Positions 39,862-56,770 of a stretch of DNA of 64,000 nucleotides are shown piece by piece; within the stretch, counting starts at the first letter, position 1, and each line of letters opens with the position of its first letter. The stretch covers positions 62,001 to 126,000 of the forward strand of contig JAEMBT020000009.1 of NCBI GenBank assembly GCA_018873245.2, read 5' to 3'. Origin of the DNA: Archegozetes longisetosus (lineage: Eukaryota; Arthropoda; Arachnida; Sarcoptiformes; Trhypochthoniidae). The translations under genes were made by a program, and so were the position numbers. The notes below the pieces were generated by a model, which saw only the letters and a program-made list of their open reading frames with translations, was not told where the DNA came from and ran no database searches.

Positions 39862-40239
39862 TTGAGTTATGATCGAAGTGCTCCTAAATCAATACAATAT
39901 ACTGATACTTGTGTTTATCGTAGACAGAGCTTGAGAGCAAATAGCGATTATGAATTTCTTATAAAATTTGATAGTATGGACTGTAGTGGTCCAGTTATCA
40001 TCATCTATACAAACAAGTTTATGGCAGTAAGATATGAAATTTTAGACAAAAGCACAAATGCGCAAAAAATTTCCTGTTTTCAATGTGATTCTGAACACTT
40101 GTCAGCTGTTTATATAGACCCTCCAAATTCATACAGAATCAAATTAAAACTTTTGCAATTTGTCAACCAAATATTTTTTCAAGAACTGATGCTTGCAGGA
40201 CACTTAAATATTGCTTTTCTAGATAAAAATAAAGTTTGA
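39862..40239 (+). CDS. Unidentified open frame
   Basis: An open frame of about 125 codons encodes a well-mixed sequence (IYTNKFMAVRYEILDKS, CFQCDSEHLSAVYIDPPNSY) with no recognised domain. It opens without an in-frame ATG near its start, so it would be a 3' exon or a gene remnant. No acceptor gives a clear continuation upstream, although GAG/T at about 39866 is possible. Kept because the composition looks protein-like compared with other frames in the area. Confidence 0.3.
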   Translation: MSYDRSAPKSIQYTDTCVYRRQSLRANSDYEFLIKFDSMDCSGPVIIIYTNKFMAVRYEILDKSTNAQKISCFQCDSEHLSAVYIDPPNSYRIKLKLLQFVNQIFFQELMLAGHLNIAFLDKNKV

Positions 40240-40399
40240 TTTGAAAATTTCAACCACTTGGAACCTAGACAAATAATTTGTGTTCGAACATGCATTGCTG
40301 AAACAGCAGTTCTTGTTTTAACCACATATCAGTCACGAGATTCACTCTAGCGGCAGTCAAACTCTTCCTGTTGATATCAGTGATCATAAACTAGAGTAT

Positions 40400-40985
40400 A
40401 GTATGACTTCTCGAGTCTCGATCAAGGAGCACCTCGAGACTCGTTCGAGACTCGAAATATATTTTTTATTGATTTAGAGCCTCATTCTGAGTTCTGTTCT
40501 AAGCTCTATCTCGACTCAAGTTAGACTTGGTGCTATCGAAATTTGTATCTCAAGCCTAACTTGAGTCGAAATCGAGCTTAAAACAGAACTCAAAATACGG
40601 TTCTTAATTCCAATAATCAACCCTTAATTTCTAAAAGTTTATATTTTAATATTGACTGAAGAAAAATATTGCATAACTAGATTAGGGAAGTGAACATTTG
40701 ATGAATAATTCTAAAGTTTAAAGGTTTATAAGTGCTTAAAATGTTTTATCAAAAGTTGATTCGTTAAAGGATCAATTTTTAATCAAAATAGATTTGTTAG
40801 ATAAATTTGAAATTAAATTGAAAGTTTTTTATTATTAAACGGTTATCCCAATCTAATGCATTATATTAAATTTAAGTGAAAGTAAATAATTAGCGATCAA
40901 ATTTTTCCTTCTACATTACATCAAATACGAGAATTATCGAGTCTCGGGACCAAATTTTTTTCGAGACTCTTGAAGCTCATTTCTC
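40400..40985. repeat. Element with GAGTCTCG-rich ends
   Basis: TCTCGAGTCTCGA and CTCGAGACTCGTTCGAGACT at about 40412-40455 face TATCGAGTCTCGGGACC and TCGAGACTCTTGAAG at about 40935-40975 in inverted sense. Between them lies a hairpin repeat (40483-40605). Possibly one non-autonomous element. Confidence 0.45.
40483..40605. repeat. Hairpin repeat, related to 5030-5097
   Basis: TGAGTTCTGTTCTAAGCTCT with CTCGACTCAAGTTAGA is followed 30 bp later by its reverse complement (CTAACTTGAGTCGAAATCGA...CAGAACTCA). Confidence 0.7.
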
Positions 40986-43900
40986 GAAAATACCATGCTT
41001 TATCACAAACCTGTTTTGATTATGCGCAAAATTAATTTCCAGAAGTATTTTAGAACTATTTAATGAACATAATCTCATGTGATCGGAGATTGCAAACATT
41101 TTAATAAAAATGAACGCAACAATCATTTCAAGGAAGTCGTTTGTGATATTCACACAGTTTCTGACATCAATAGTTGCGCTGAGAGTTTCTCGAATTAAGT
41201 TTAGTCCCTTTATGACCAATGCGTACCACTAAAGTCAATAAGAACTAAATCAAAATATAAGAATCCTTCTATATTCTTAAGCTGATCAAATATATCAATA
41301 AAATGAAAAGCAATTTTGATCGATTAGAAACAAAAATATTAACAATATGCAACTTTTCGCAGGATACAAAAACTACAAAATGAGTAAAACATTGAATTAA
41401 GGGAACTCTGCTATGGAAAAAGAACAAAAAATTGTAACAGTTTTCGAGGACTGTGGAAAGTATCAGAAGTGACTGAAATAAAAAATGCGCTAAAAGCTAA
41501 ACTTTCTAAAGATAAAACAAAGTCTCGCAATGCAAAGAAGTATCTGTTGCTGTCCTTCAAGGAAGACTTTAAGGGCCATTTGCTTTCTCTACTTACGTGA
41601 ATCGTTTACCTATAATATTGATAGTATAATATTTTTCTATACAGATTTCTCTTAGTACAGTCCCAGGATTTATTTTTGAGACATCTTATGCAATCTTTCA
41701 TAAAATCCTTAGTCAAATAATGTGCACTTTACTGACCAATTCATATGAAACTTTCAACTTATGCAAAACTTTGATTTACAATGAAAGAGCATGTATTAAA
41801 ACATGTGCTTTTATAAATGAAAAATATGATTTAAACATTGAATGAAAGAGCTCGATTTGTCTGGATGAAAACTTTGAATGGCTGATCGCTATCAACAAAC
41901 ATTGGATAGAAACGGTGGTGCTACTCGCTTTTACATTTATATTTACAAAAATGAATTCTTGTGTAATATTTATTTAATTGAGAAGTTACATTTTTTCACT
42001 GTTAATATAAATTGTGCGAAAAGTTGCATACGGTGTCTCAAATATAAATCCCAAGACTATAAGACTGTCTTGTCTACACATAACTACAATAATTGAAATT
42101 GAAAATCAACAGGTCCCTCGTCCATATCAATATTTGAATGAACTGTAACAAACTTTCTATGAAAATACAGATAAATCGAACCATATGCTGATAAACCTCT
42201 TGGGTCATTTCAATGTAAATATTGGTAATAGCGCTATAGAGTCAATGACAGATTCACTTTTAAAAATCATATCAACTATATTAACAACAAAATTGCCAAA
42301 AGAGTCCGTTTTTTCAGCTCAACTTTGATATCTTTGCCTAAAAGTTGTTGAACTTAGTTTATAAGCTCCTTATTTTGCCAATTTTCGATTAAGGAGTTTG
42401 TGTTTGTGACTTGACCTGCGAATCACATTTAGAAAAAATTGGCACTTCAAAAAAGGGTAATAATAATATTTTGTACTACGGATTATTCTGTTCCTTGCAG
42501 ACAACTCGAGTAAAAGCTCCTATTGAAAAAAGAAACTATTTCATGCATTTAAACAAATTATCTGCCTTTAGATGTGATTTGTTTTTCAATTTTAAAGAAT
42601 ATCGAAGTACTACATCTTCAACGAATAATGAGCTAATGTTACCTAAAAGCCATTTCAATACTTAACTCTATTTTTTACTCTGGAGTAAAAGTTGTCAACC
42701 AAATAGATGTAAATATTTTCAAAATTGATAATTTAAACAATATTTTAGTCCCTTTTCAAGTGATTCGTTTTACTATTAGTTCTTAAGTTTAAACGACTTT
42801 TTACTTTTGAAGTATTTATGTGACTAAATACGTGCTCGCATCATATCAGCAATTAGTTGAGTGAACAGCGCGTATAAATAATAAAGCTCAATTATAGCAA
42901 TAGTAGCAATAGTTTAAGCTATGCTAAACACTTTAACCGACTGCAAGTTTCCCTCAAGATAAAATAAATGATTTTGAAAAACGTTTGTTAATTTATGCTA
43001 ACAAAAATATGATCAGAAAAAAGCGTATTGCGATTAGTTTACAGACAAAATATAAAGTCATTAAATTGTTCGACAAAAACACAAACCAATTTAAACATCA
43101 ATTCATAATTTTATAATGTTCACAAAATAAAAAATAGACACAATGTTTGGAGAGTATGAAAATTGAAACTCCACGCAAGCGAACACTTTGAACAAATCAA
43201 AATATCCAGAGATAAACATTTGGTATAATTACTGTTTGACAACTGACAAACATTCGATACAATGTGATGGTCTCGAGAAAGCTCATCATATTGTGAATTA
43301 GAAAAACAAATTTACGAAAGCAAAGCCCTAATGTAGTTCTAACCAAATGAAAGCATCACTCATTTTTTTGGATTAAAAATTTATTTAAGCACATTAATTC
43401 AATGGACTGCTGTTTTTTCCTTGTATTAAGACTATTTTATTCCGTAGCTGCATTTTGATAATCTTTTTGACAAGACTTGAAAGTTGCCAAAATCGGGGTC
43501 TGACTGTTGCGCTGGTTTTAAAGTTATTACGTAATTGCTTGATTCAATTAATGCTTGAAGCATTAGGTAACACTTTAAATCTTATACTTGTTAGGACTTA
43601 ATCAATAAAGCAGAATAATATTAATATTGGTATAAAACCTATGATTTTATCAATTCATTTGAACGATCGATTGATCGATGAATTGAGTGGCTGTAAAATT
43701 ATTTAGGCGTATCTATCAGTTTTGTCAAGTAATTCACTTTTAAAGATATTTATTTGAAAATTTTCAAAGAATGTGTTAAAGTGACTCATTGGAAATTACT
43801 ATAAACCTACGATGACAGGCTCAACTCAAACTATTATTTGTTGCCAATAACTTAATTACTAGTAAACTTTTTCTTTTCAAGCGGTTTAAGAGGTTAATAA

Positions 43901-44145
43901 AACGCAAGTATCAAGTTCCAACTACTTCACAAAACTGATAGACATAATCAATACAAAACCATTTGATTAAATGTATAATTGTTGGTAATTTGAAACTTTA
44001 TTTTAGTGAGTTGAAAAAATTTGGCGAAAGTTTATTGCTAACCATCATTAATATATCAATTGCTATACAATAGTACATTCGTCTAATTATTTTACAGTTA
44101 AAATTGAATTCTCTATATGTAAAAACTTAACAAATAAATTAAAAG
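40986..44145. other. Intergenic, no supportable gene
   Basis: AT-rich. A short polar stretch at about 41457-41600 (VSEVTEIKNALKAKLSKDKT, plus strand) and open frames at 41878-42096 and 42411-42665 have no recognised homology and no good exon borders. Confidence 0.4.
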
Positions 44146-48108
<3,963 letters not shown>

Positions 48109-49503
48109 TATTTCATATTAATTATTATTATGAAAAATAAAAACAATTCATTTGTAATTTTCGATACGTTAAATAATATATTTTCGCGACAAACTTTGTT
48201 AATAATGTCATTGTTAATAAAACAAAGTGATTTAAATTGATTTAAGTAAATGTTTGCTTCAAATGACAACTTTTTGTAAACAAAGATTTTTACACAAATA
48301 ACGTTATAGACAAATGAACGCTTTCTATTACATTGTATAATGCTAAAACAAATGGTATAACGGTTTCAATCTCAAGTTAGACCTGAGTAAGCGCCCCAAG
48401 TGTCCAATGAGAGAAACTTATATGAATATGTACAATTAAGAACTTTCAAATTTGCTAAGAGACAAGAAGCTAACTTTTTGGGGCGACAATTTTTAAGTAA
48501 AAACGATCAATTTTAAACTTCATAAATGATAAAACACAAAGTTTGAAAAGAAGATCATTATTAAAACTTTTTAAATTCTCATCAGTTCAATACTAAGGAA
48601 GTTAACTCTTTAAAGAAAGTGATCGTAACATCACTAAAATTATGTTTATTAGTAATGCGACGTTTGTTAATAATCATAGATTACACCTAAAGTTTACTTA
48701 GATCTTGGTTTTCAAATATTAATAGTCAGTTAACAAATTTTTGATTTGACAAAACCAAGGCTTGAAGTGATTTTTTACTAATGACCAGTAAAACCTGAGA
48801 AAGTTTGAAAGTGTCATAATAAGCATTATTAATTGTGTGCGACACAACTATTCTAAAGTCCACCAAAACTGTTTAGTCTTTAAAAGTAAATACATTTGCT
48901 TTTCATTTATTACAGCAAATCGATTAAAAGCAATCAATTTTTACATAATTCGTTTTCATATATACTGTCTTGAAACTAATTATCCCGTAAATAGTGCAAT
49001 ATTACTCATTTATGAGAGGAATGTGTTGTAATGCTATTTTAGTAGTGCTAACAATAATAGCATTATCGTTATTATTTGCTATTCCATCCAAACATTATTG
49101 TAGTGTTTCTAAAATTCTAATAAGTTTCATAAAGTTTAGACATGAAAAACTTTATGATTTTTATTCTCAATTCTAATAAAATAAATGAATTGCATATTAT
49201 ATTTTAACAAGAATTTTGAGTGTCTTTAAAATTATGATTTGGCAAATTTAATATTAAATAAGTTGGACTAACCAAACATTTGAATTACGTAAAAATCAAT
49301 AAAATGAAAGCCCAAAACAATTGATTCATAATTGACTTAAACGAGGTTGGGTTAAGGGTGCGGTACAATATATGTTTCTAAACAATTTTGAATTCAAATA
49401 AAATAAAGTGGTTTACTAGTTACGTATTTAGATTTGAGTAAATAACAAAATGTGCAGTTCTTCAATTTTCACACAAAAATGATTGTTAAATTTGTAATCA
49501 ATA
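48109..49503. other. Intergenic, no gene seen
   Basis: Between the EXTL3 start and the GGT 3' end. AT-rich; open frames at 48837-49176 lack protein character. Confidence 0.4.
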
Positions 49504-52332
49504 CTAATTTCCATCGACTGTTCCTCCCTTTCGATAGTCTGAATTTGCATAAATTTGTCCATTAGAACGACTGATAGCCATAATGATAGCCCCGCGATCT
49601 CCATCGCCCAAACGCTCCAATTGATGCCCTTTACTTTTCAGTCCTTCTAAAACATTCTCTGGAAAAAAACTTTCGTATACAATCTTATCAGGAAACAACT
49701 GGTGATGTATTCGCGGGGCATCGATCGCTGTCTTAATATCTTCTCCAAACCATAAATGTCTGATTGCAACCGAAGCTGTTGCTGTCGTGATTTTGGGCCC
49801 ACCGCTTCCGCCAATTACCAGTCTTATGCCTCGATGTGGAAGAAAATAAAAATCACATTATCACTGATTAAACTGAGATTAAGACAATATTTTTTTATCA
49901 ATAATCCATACCACTACTGTCCGTGAAAACTGATGGAACCATCGACGAAAGCGGTCTCTTATGTGGTTCAATCCAGTTTTTATCGGCGACAGGAAGATCA
50001 AAATCATTAGGGTGACCGGTATTAAAGTCATCCATTTCGTCGTTCAATAGTATTCCTGTAGAACCAGACATTACTTTACTTCCGAAACTATTTAATTAAA
50101 TCGTAGATACATAAGAACTAAGCTATAAGTCTATTTATCAGTAGACTTACTATAGGTTGACAGTAGAAGTAACTGAAACGGCATTTCCAGAAGAATCGAC
50201 GACTGCGACGTGAGCAGTTCCATGGTCTGGGCTTGTGAAAGTCTTTACATAAAATACAAAAATCAAATTATTACTAGTAAAAGACCGTGATTAGTAGCTA
50301 TTCTATCATTTATAAATCAAAACAATTCAGATGGTCAGTTGTAGAAAGTACAAACCTCTGCGTCGTAATAACCCGATGAACTTTCGTGAGTTGTATTGTC
50401 TTCTATTCTTCTTATTACTTCATCAATAAAACTATTCGATGTCAAGTTGCTGATAACATCCACGCAGTCATCAAAATCAGGGTCTCCCAAATGCATTCTT
50501 CGTGAAAATGCAAACTTAAAAGTCTCTACTAATCTGTGGTAAAACAGTGTTGAATTGAGAAGTGAATCACCAGCAGATGGATAGAGGCTTTCGTAACGTT
50601 GCATTACGTTAAGAACGAATGATAATAAGTTACCGCTTCCTAATTGCAAATACAAAAAAAGTTCATGAATAATCGATCGAATTAGAAAAAACGTGCATCA
50701 AATTATGCAAATTATTGGACGCATAATTGAGATAACTTTATAGAAATACATCTAAATAATCGTAATAGAAAGTACTGCTCTGAACCAGAATTTCATTTTA
50801 TCAGTTAATCAAAGGAATTTTAAGCAAACCTGGAAGTGGAAACGTATGAAGCGTAATGTTTCCAAGTAAATTAGGTGTTTCAACTGCTTTTGGACTTCAA
50901 CTTCGTAACTCTTGAAGTCTTCAACAGTAATAATAGGATCTATGTCCCAATCTGAATTTTTAATGTCATTTACGATATTTTTTGATAATTCTTCATAAAA
51001 GTACTCCTTGGGATTACTTTTTTCAGATAATGTTTTCAATGTATATGCCAGTTGTTTTTGTACCATCAGATCTCCAGTCTGATAAACTTTATTAGTTTTA
51101 TTATTCACGTATATCTCTCTCAATGATTGGTGTTTCATAATTAGATCTTGCTTTTGACTCAAAGCGTCACTTAGATGCTGGCTAACTTTGAATCCTTCTT
51201 CACATAATTTGATGGAATCAGCAAATAAATCTTTCCACTCAACAGAACCGCTACCGTAGTTGTTGAACATATGCCAATAACCCGCTAACTCTCCTGGAAC
51301 TGCTATAGAGAGTGGTCCGTCTGCAGAATTGTTAAAACCAGTTCTATTATACATGTCCTGAGTGGCTGCACTCGGAGCAATTTCTCTGGCGTCAATCACT
51401 ATGGTTTTGTCGGTCGTTGCTATCAGTCCGCGGGTATATTAAAAAGCATAAGTTTTGCATTGCTTACAGGTTGTCAAAGATACAAATGAACTGAAAGTTA
51501 ATTTTCATACAATTATAAATCAGGATAAAAGATCCTCCGCCCAAACCCATTGACTCGGGAATTGTGACTCCCATACAAAGTAGTACTGATATTATAGCAT
51601 CGACTGCATTTCCGCCGTCTGATAGTATTTTTCTGTGGAATAGTTTAAAGTGTTCGCAACAGCTTGAGAATTTATAGATTTATTGTCTATTTATATGATA
51701 TTGATCAAATATTTCAATTAAACTACAAATACAGTACAAATGATGTAGTAGTTTTCATATAGTCTACGTAAGTGCTGGCTATTATTAAGTTCTAAAATCC
51801 AGTAATTTTAACTAGAGTTTCAAATTTAATTTTCTGTAAACGAATCTTTACTTCTATTATCCGTGCCTCAAATTTGATATCAAGCGTAAGTTTGACTACA
51901 GTTTTATTACAATCAATGGAATTTAGTAGAATAAGTTTGACTTTAAGGTTGACTTACTTGCCCACACGAGCGCATGGCTCAGAATCTGTACTGACCGCAT
52001 AATTATTATATTGACCAAGCTTTGAACATGAACAATAGTGCCCGAGATACTCAGTTGACACATTCGAAGAACACACACAATTTTCATCTTCAGAATTATC
52101 GCTCTTTAGGCCATAATAGAGGCCAATACCTATTGCTCCGATCACTAATATCGCGATCGATGAGATTACGAATAATTTCAAATAATATTTGTCGTTTCTG
52201 AAACATTTATCAGAAAAATTGAACCAAAGGTTAAAAATTTGAATTTTATAGAATAAAACTTGTGTAAGTGAACTGAAAATTCGAGTACCTTTTGCTTATT
52301 GATGATATAGAATCTTTTTGGTTCGATGACAT
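49504..52332 (-). CDS. GGT1: Gamma-glutamyltransferase, type II membrane enzyme
   Basis: Exons 52289-52332, 51958-52197, 51511-51632, 50830-51419, 50356-50639, 50151-50242, 49912-50087 and 49504-49829 give about 624 residues. A short cytosolic N-terminus and a TM helix (about 22-44, LFVISSIAILVIGAIGIGLY) precede the ectodomain. Family blocks: DGGNAVDAIISVLLCMGV, PESMGLGGGSF, DAREIAPSAA and GPLSIAVPGELAGYW. The autocatalytic and nucleophilic threonine T436 in SPDHGTAHVAVVD splits large and small subunits; the oxyanion GGSGGPKI and the C-terminal SDYRKGGTVDGN block follow. Role: cleaves extracellular glutathione and transfers the glutamyl group. In exon 4 the frame slips at an A-run (T-run 50888-50891); one additional A restores QKAVETPNLLGN...HTFPLPG, so the slip is probably a read error rather than a dead gene. 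Confidence 0.92.
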
Positions 52333-53267
52333 TTTTTATAGGCTATACTCACACCTTTGGCTAACAACAAGTAGTACTGTATAAAAACTGATCTGCTCAC
52401 CGGATAAGATTTTATTTCTTTATTTTAATATTATACTGTCATAACTATTTAGAAAAGTTATGCTGGCGTCAATCATAAAAACATACTCTTTAAAGAAGGC
52501 TACGTCACTGCTTTTTATTCTACATGATAGGTTCTTTTTATGACAAGCTTTTATTTGAAAAAATTTATTTTAATTCGGTCATATTGTTTTGAAAAAAGCG
52601 ATTCAGATTTTGTTCTGCAGGTTTAATACAAAATAATTCAGTTCTATTAATACTCTTACAATAAACGAATAAAAACATTTTTAGCAAGAGCTAATTATTT
52701 TAAATAAACTATTTGTTAGTTTAACTTGGCTGAATTAAAAATTTTGCTATCTTTAACATCTCAATGTATCATAAAATAATTTGTTTAACTATTGATTAAA
52801 TAGTTGTGGTTTCAAACGTCAGCTATAAAAATGTGTAGAGAAGTTACAACATTTAATTGATTTATAGTCATATAATTAAGATGTACCCATTTTATCAGCC
52901 TTCTCTATCAGTTCTCTAGAAACAGATTGTAAAACATTCTGAAATTTTGGTTAAAATAATAGAACTTTACAATTACTAAAAATTGTAGAAGAAATTGGTG
53001 AATCATATGAAACTTTACCTCAAAAATGTACGGTAGAGAAAATAAAACATGATATAGTGCCTGTTTTTTAAAAACTAAACTCAAATCTTTATAACAATTT
53101 TTCTTTATTATTACTCATGAATCAGAACTTACTAATGAGTCAGTTTAAAACTTATAAAACAAAATTTGATCACTTAGTTATTCATTTTGAATTAAAAACA
53201 CTTTTAATCATAAAAATAATGTTCAAAACAAAAGAAACAAATTTTATTTTGAAAACTCATTTATTAT
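52333..53267. other. Intergenic, no gene seen
   Basis: Presumed GGT promoter followed by AT-rich sequence. Confidence 0.4.
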
Positions 53268-53470
53268 GTTCTCATCTCAAAAATAAAGTGTACCGCTCGA
53301 ACCCAAAAACATTAGAAGAGTTAAAGACAAATATAAGAAATGAAATAGAAAAAATAAGTTCTGAAGCACTTAAAAAGGTTTCAGAAAATATGATTAAAAG
53401 AGCTGAACTTTGTTTAGAAAATAATGGTCAGCACTTTTCTGCATATGTTGTGATTAATTATAAATTTATT
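53268..53470 (+). pseudogene. Tc1/mariner-superfamily transposase C-terminal relic
   Basis: HLKNKVYRSNPKTLEELKTN, IRNEIEKISSEALKKVSENM and KRAELCLENNGQHF match the well known C-terminal tail of mariner-like transposases (VY...P.TLEELK..I..E...I......V..N...R...C...NG.H). The catalytic domain is not found upstream. The open frame containing it spans 53117-53530. Confidence 0.7.
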
Positions 53471-53642
53471 TTTACATATCTAAACTACTTTGTAGGATTA
53501 CAGTTCTCAAATAACTTTGTAAGATTATAGTGCATTATTAAAGGTTTATTTTGATACATTCAAATTTCAGTCAGTGATTAAGCGATCTCACTCTTGACTC
53601 ACATTTCTAAAAGCGATGGAGTATTAACTCCCAAATCTGACG

Positions 53643-54385
53643 AGGGAGTTCGGTACTATGTAATAACCGATTTCAAAAATATTTTTATGGCATAAATAAC
53701 ATGTCATATGATGTTTGAAAAGGCATATAAAAAAGGCTGACCGCTAGACACTCACAAGTTATGACCACTCAAAAAGTGATTTTCTAAGGTCTATTACTAT
53801 TGATTCCTATGTATTTTGTCTATCAAATAAGTACTCTAATTCAGTCAAATTAGCCAATGGATGGCAATAGTATTGTTAATAAAGAAATAATTCAAATCAT
53901 TTTGAACAAAAAGATAATCTGAAGTTTCATATTTAAAAGTAAGTTTCTATATGTCAATAGTTCTAAATTTTCGTATTTGTCATATCTCTTAACAAATTTC
54001 TTTAGAAATCCACTGAATTTAAAAGGCATGATAGATACGAAACAATTAGAACTATCGATATATAGAAAAACTTATTTTTAGATATATATTAAATTTCAGA
54101 TTATCTTTTTTGTTCAAATTGATTTGGAGTTTTTCATTGTTAACAATATTATCGCCATCCATTGAGTAATTTGACTGAATTAGAGTACATTTTGATAGGC
54201 AAAACACATAGGAATTAATAGTAATAAGCCATAGGATATCACTCTTTGAGTGGTCATAGCTCGTAAGTGTCTAGCGGTCAGCCTTTTCTATATGCCTTTT
54301 CAAACATCATATGACATGTTATTTATGCCATAAAAATGTTTTTGAAATCGGTTATTACATAGTCCCGAACTTCCCTTGTGAGTTT
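53643..54385. mobile_element. Near-perfect 740-bp palindrome (foldback element)
   Basis: Two arms of about 365 bp are reverse complements almost to the centre (near 54010), leaving a loop of only a few bases. Matching blocks include CTATGTAATAACCGATTTC at the left and its complement at the right end, GACCGCTAGACACTCACAAG against CTCGTAAGTGTCTAGCGGTC, and the central TTTCTTTAGAAATCCACTGAA. No coding frame. It is flanked by transposase relics on both sides. Confidence 0.85.
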
Positions 54386-54439
54386 AGTTTTTAGGCGTTG
54401 AGATTCATACTTTTTATGAAGGTTTAAATTTTTTGCTTC

Positions 54440-54555
54440 TTCACTCAGAAATTTGAGCCTTCGCCGCTTGTTACTTCTGAAAGGATGTTCTCAAAAGCTG
54501 GTCTTCGAATTAGCAAGAGACGCTTGTTTATTAAGTCTAAAATCTATTAATGAAG
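54440..54555 (+). pseudogene. hAT transposase C-terminal relic
   Basis: TSERMFSKAGLRISKRRL (about 54471-54525) is the hAT dimerisation-domain signature (ATSAPSERVFSKAG...ISKRR). It is followed by stops, and upstream frames are broken. Only this fragment remains. Confidence 0.65.
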
Positions 54556-56770
54556 TGCTCTTAATAAATATATGTCTTATTTTATATGAAAATATTTAAT
54601 AAAAAATTTTGATTACGAATAGCTTTAATAAGTTTGAAGTTTATTGTTACTTTTTAATTAGAAAAACTCAAAATTCGATCAAAGGTTTTGATTGAAACTC
54701 GAAATTTCTATTGACTATGAAAAAGTATTGAATTGTAATGGCTCTGATTAAAATCAAGAATATAAAGAAAACAGTTATAGTTGGCCTAAAGGAATCAAAA
54801 TTAAAACATCAAAATGTTTGTGAGAACAAAATTGAAGGCGTTGAGCGAAAGCAATCCATTCAATGTTCATTAAGGAATCTCAAATTATTAGATCAAATAA
54901 AAAGTATAACTTAGGCTGGCATTTAATTCATTTATTTGAGTAAAATAAACTAACTTTTTATTGTAATAAATTTTTTTTATTTAAGAGCTGATTGAACGAC
55001 GTTTCCTTTGTTCACAGATTAAATGCTTGTTAGTATTTACATTGAACTTATTTTAATTGAACAATTTGGTATTTGTAGTAATTTTACAATTAATGTAACC
55101 ACATTATAGCGAATAAATAAGATCAATTTGAATCGATTGTGTTTTGGTTATTTTTGGAACGTTACGAGCGATTCATTATTCAGTTGAGTACGCTTCAAGC
55201 TAATGCGTTCAAGCCCATATTCAACATTCCCTTTACCACTAGTCCGCATTTGGCAAAATGTGTCCTGTTAAACCATATTCTAGATAAGTATTAATACGCT
55301 CAACGATACCTCCACTTCTGTCTACACACCATGTGGTTTAAAAACATAATCTAACAATTTTATTCACAGAATCGCTGCTAATAAATGACACGCTAAATAT
55401 GTGAAGACACGTATAAATGTTCATATGTATAATTTCAATTATATGATGCAGTACTACGATGTGCAGCTTTATAGTAGAAAATTTTGCAACTATCATTTTA
55501 AGATTTGCTTTTCCAAAATATACAGCCTTTTACAAAACTATCTAGGGCTATTTGAACGCTTAAAGTATTTGACTGCATCATTCGATATTGATGCGATTTG
55601 TTTTAAATTAAAGAAACCCTCACCAGAAATTTATGTATAATTAAACAAATGCAAAAATTACAAAGGGAAATATTTTATTTTTAAAATATGTTAAAGTTCA
55701 TTATTTAAAATTTCAAAATTCTATTAATTTATTAATTGATAAAATTTTGTTATTCAATTTAACTTTTCTGCAAATGAATAAATTTCTGGAGAGATTTTCT
55801 TTGTTTTAAAACAAACCGCATCAATATCGGACCATCAAATGAATTTTTATTATCTTTCAAACAGTCCTAGATAGTTTTATAAAAGGCTGTACGTCTAATG
55901 AATTAATTATCTGGACTTTTGAACTTAATTATAAATCAATCAAATTGTTTTGTTGAAAGTTGATTCAGTTTTCACAATCTTATTGACGCTCAAAAGCTTG
56001 AGTTACATAAGCTTGAGTTGAGTTGCGCTTAAGTTCAATTAGTTTAGTTGATAAGTTACTGGAATCAGAAACTAATGACTTGCCATAATTTGTACGGATT
56101 CTATGTATAAATTGTTTGAATATAAATAAGATTACCGATTCTTCAATATGAAGTTTTGCTTGAATGACAATATTTAGAGAATTTCCATCAAATAAAATTA
56201 CTTATCAAGACTCGGTGCTCACATTCAAATCCAGACTCAAAAAAGTGACCAACGAGTGCTAAGAACTTGAGTCTTGAGCATGGCTGTTTAGAAAGTCAGT
56301 TCAGTATAGACAATGAATACATTTAAGGCAAATTTGTTCATTTATGTCTAAGCAAGAACTTTGAAAAAAGTGTTAGTCTATACGGGTTTAGAGAGTCTGC
56401 TAAAATTCATGTTCCTATCAGACAACAAGTGCCATTCACAGAAATAATGAAACAATTCGAGAGAATTATACCGTAGAGTTACACAATAAATCAGAAATTT
56501 ATTTACAATGAAATATTCACGCAATTTCAATTGAATGGTACTTTTGGTTTATTGTTCACATTGTTGATATTCACCAAAACGAGGAAATGGTTGTAATCAC
56601 ATCCCGACAATTAGTCGCGTTTTTCCCATAAGCGCTTAATTCAATTTATAGATAACAAGAGGGATTGACGCTAAAAGTTTAGAGAATCAGCTCGTAAAAA
56701 TAATTCCAAATTAAATACAGTATTCAATGGTTTGCTATCAAGTGATAAAATTTAAGTTGTGATATAAGAA
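54556..56770. other. Intergenic; holds one MITE
   Basis: AT-rich; no gene found. The inverted-repeat element at 55525-55895 is the only structure seen. Confidence 0.4.
55525..55895. mobile_element. MITE with ~115-bp inverted arms
   Basis: Left arm with AACTATCTAGGGCTATTTGAA, GATATTGATGCGATTTGTTT and CACCAGAAATTTA is matched inverted by the right arm (about 55785-55895). The short open frame over the left arm is therefore not a gene. Confidence 0.7.

Noticed and set aside
41457-41600. Polar peptide VSEVTEIKNALKAKLSKDKT as an exon
   Set aside because: No defensible splice sites or partner exons nearby and no family recognised.
55401-55640. 79-codon open frame
   Set aside because: Its second half is the arm of an inverted-repeat element.
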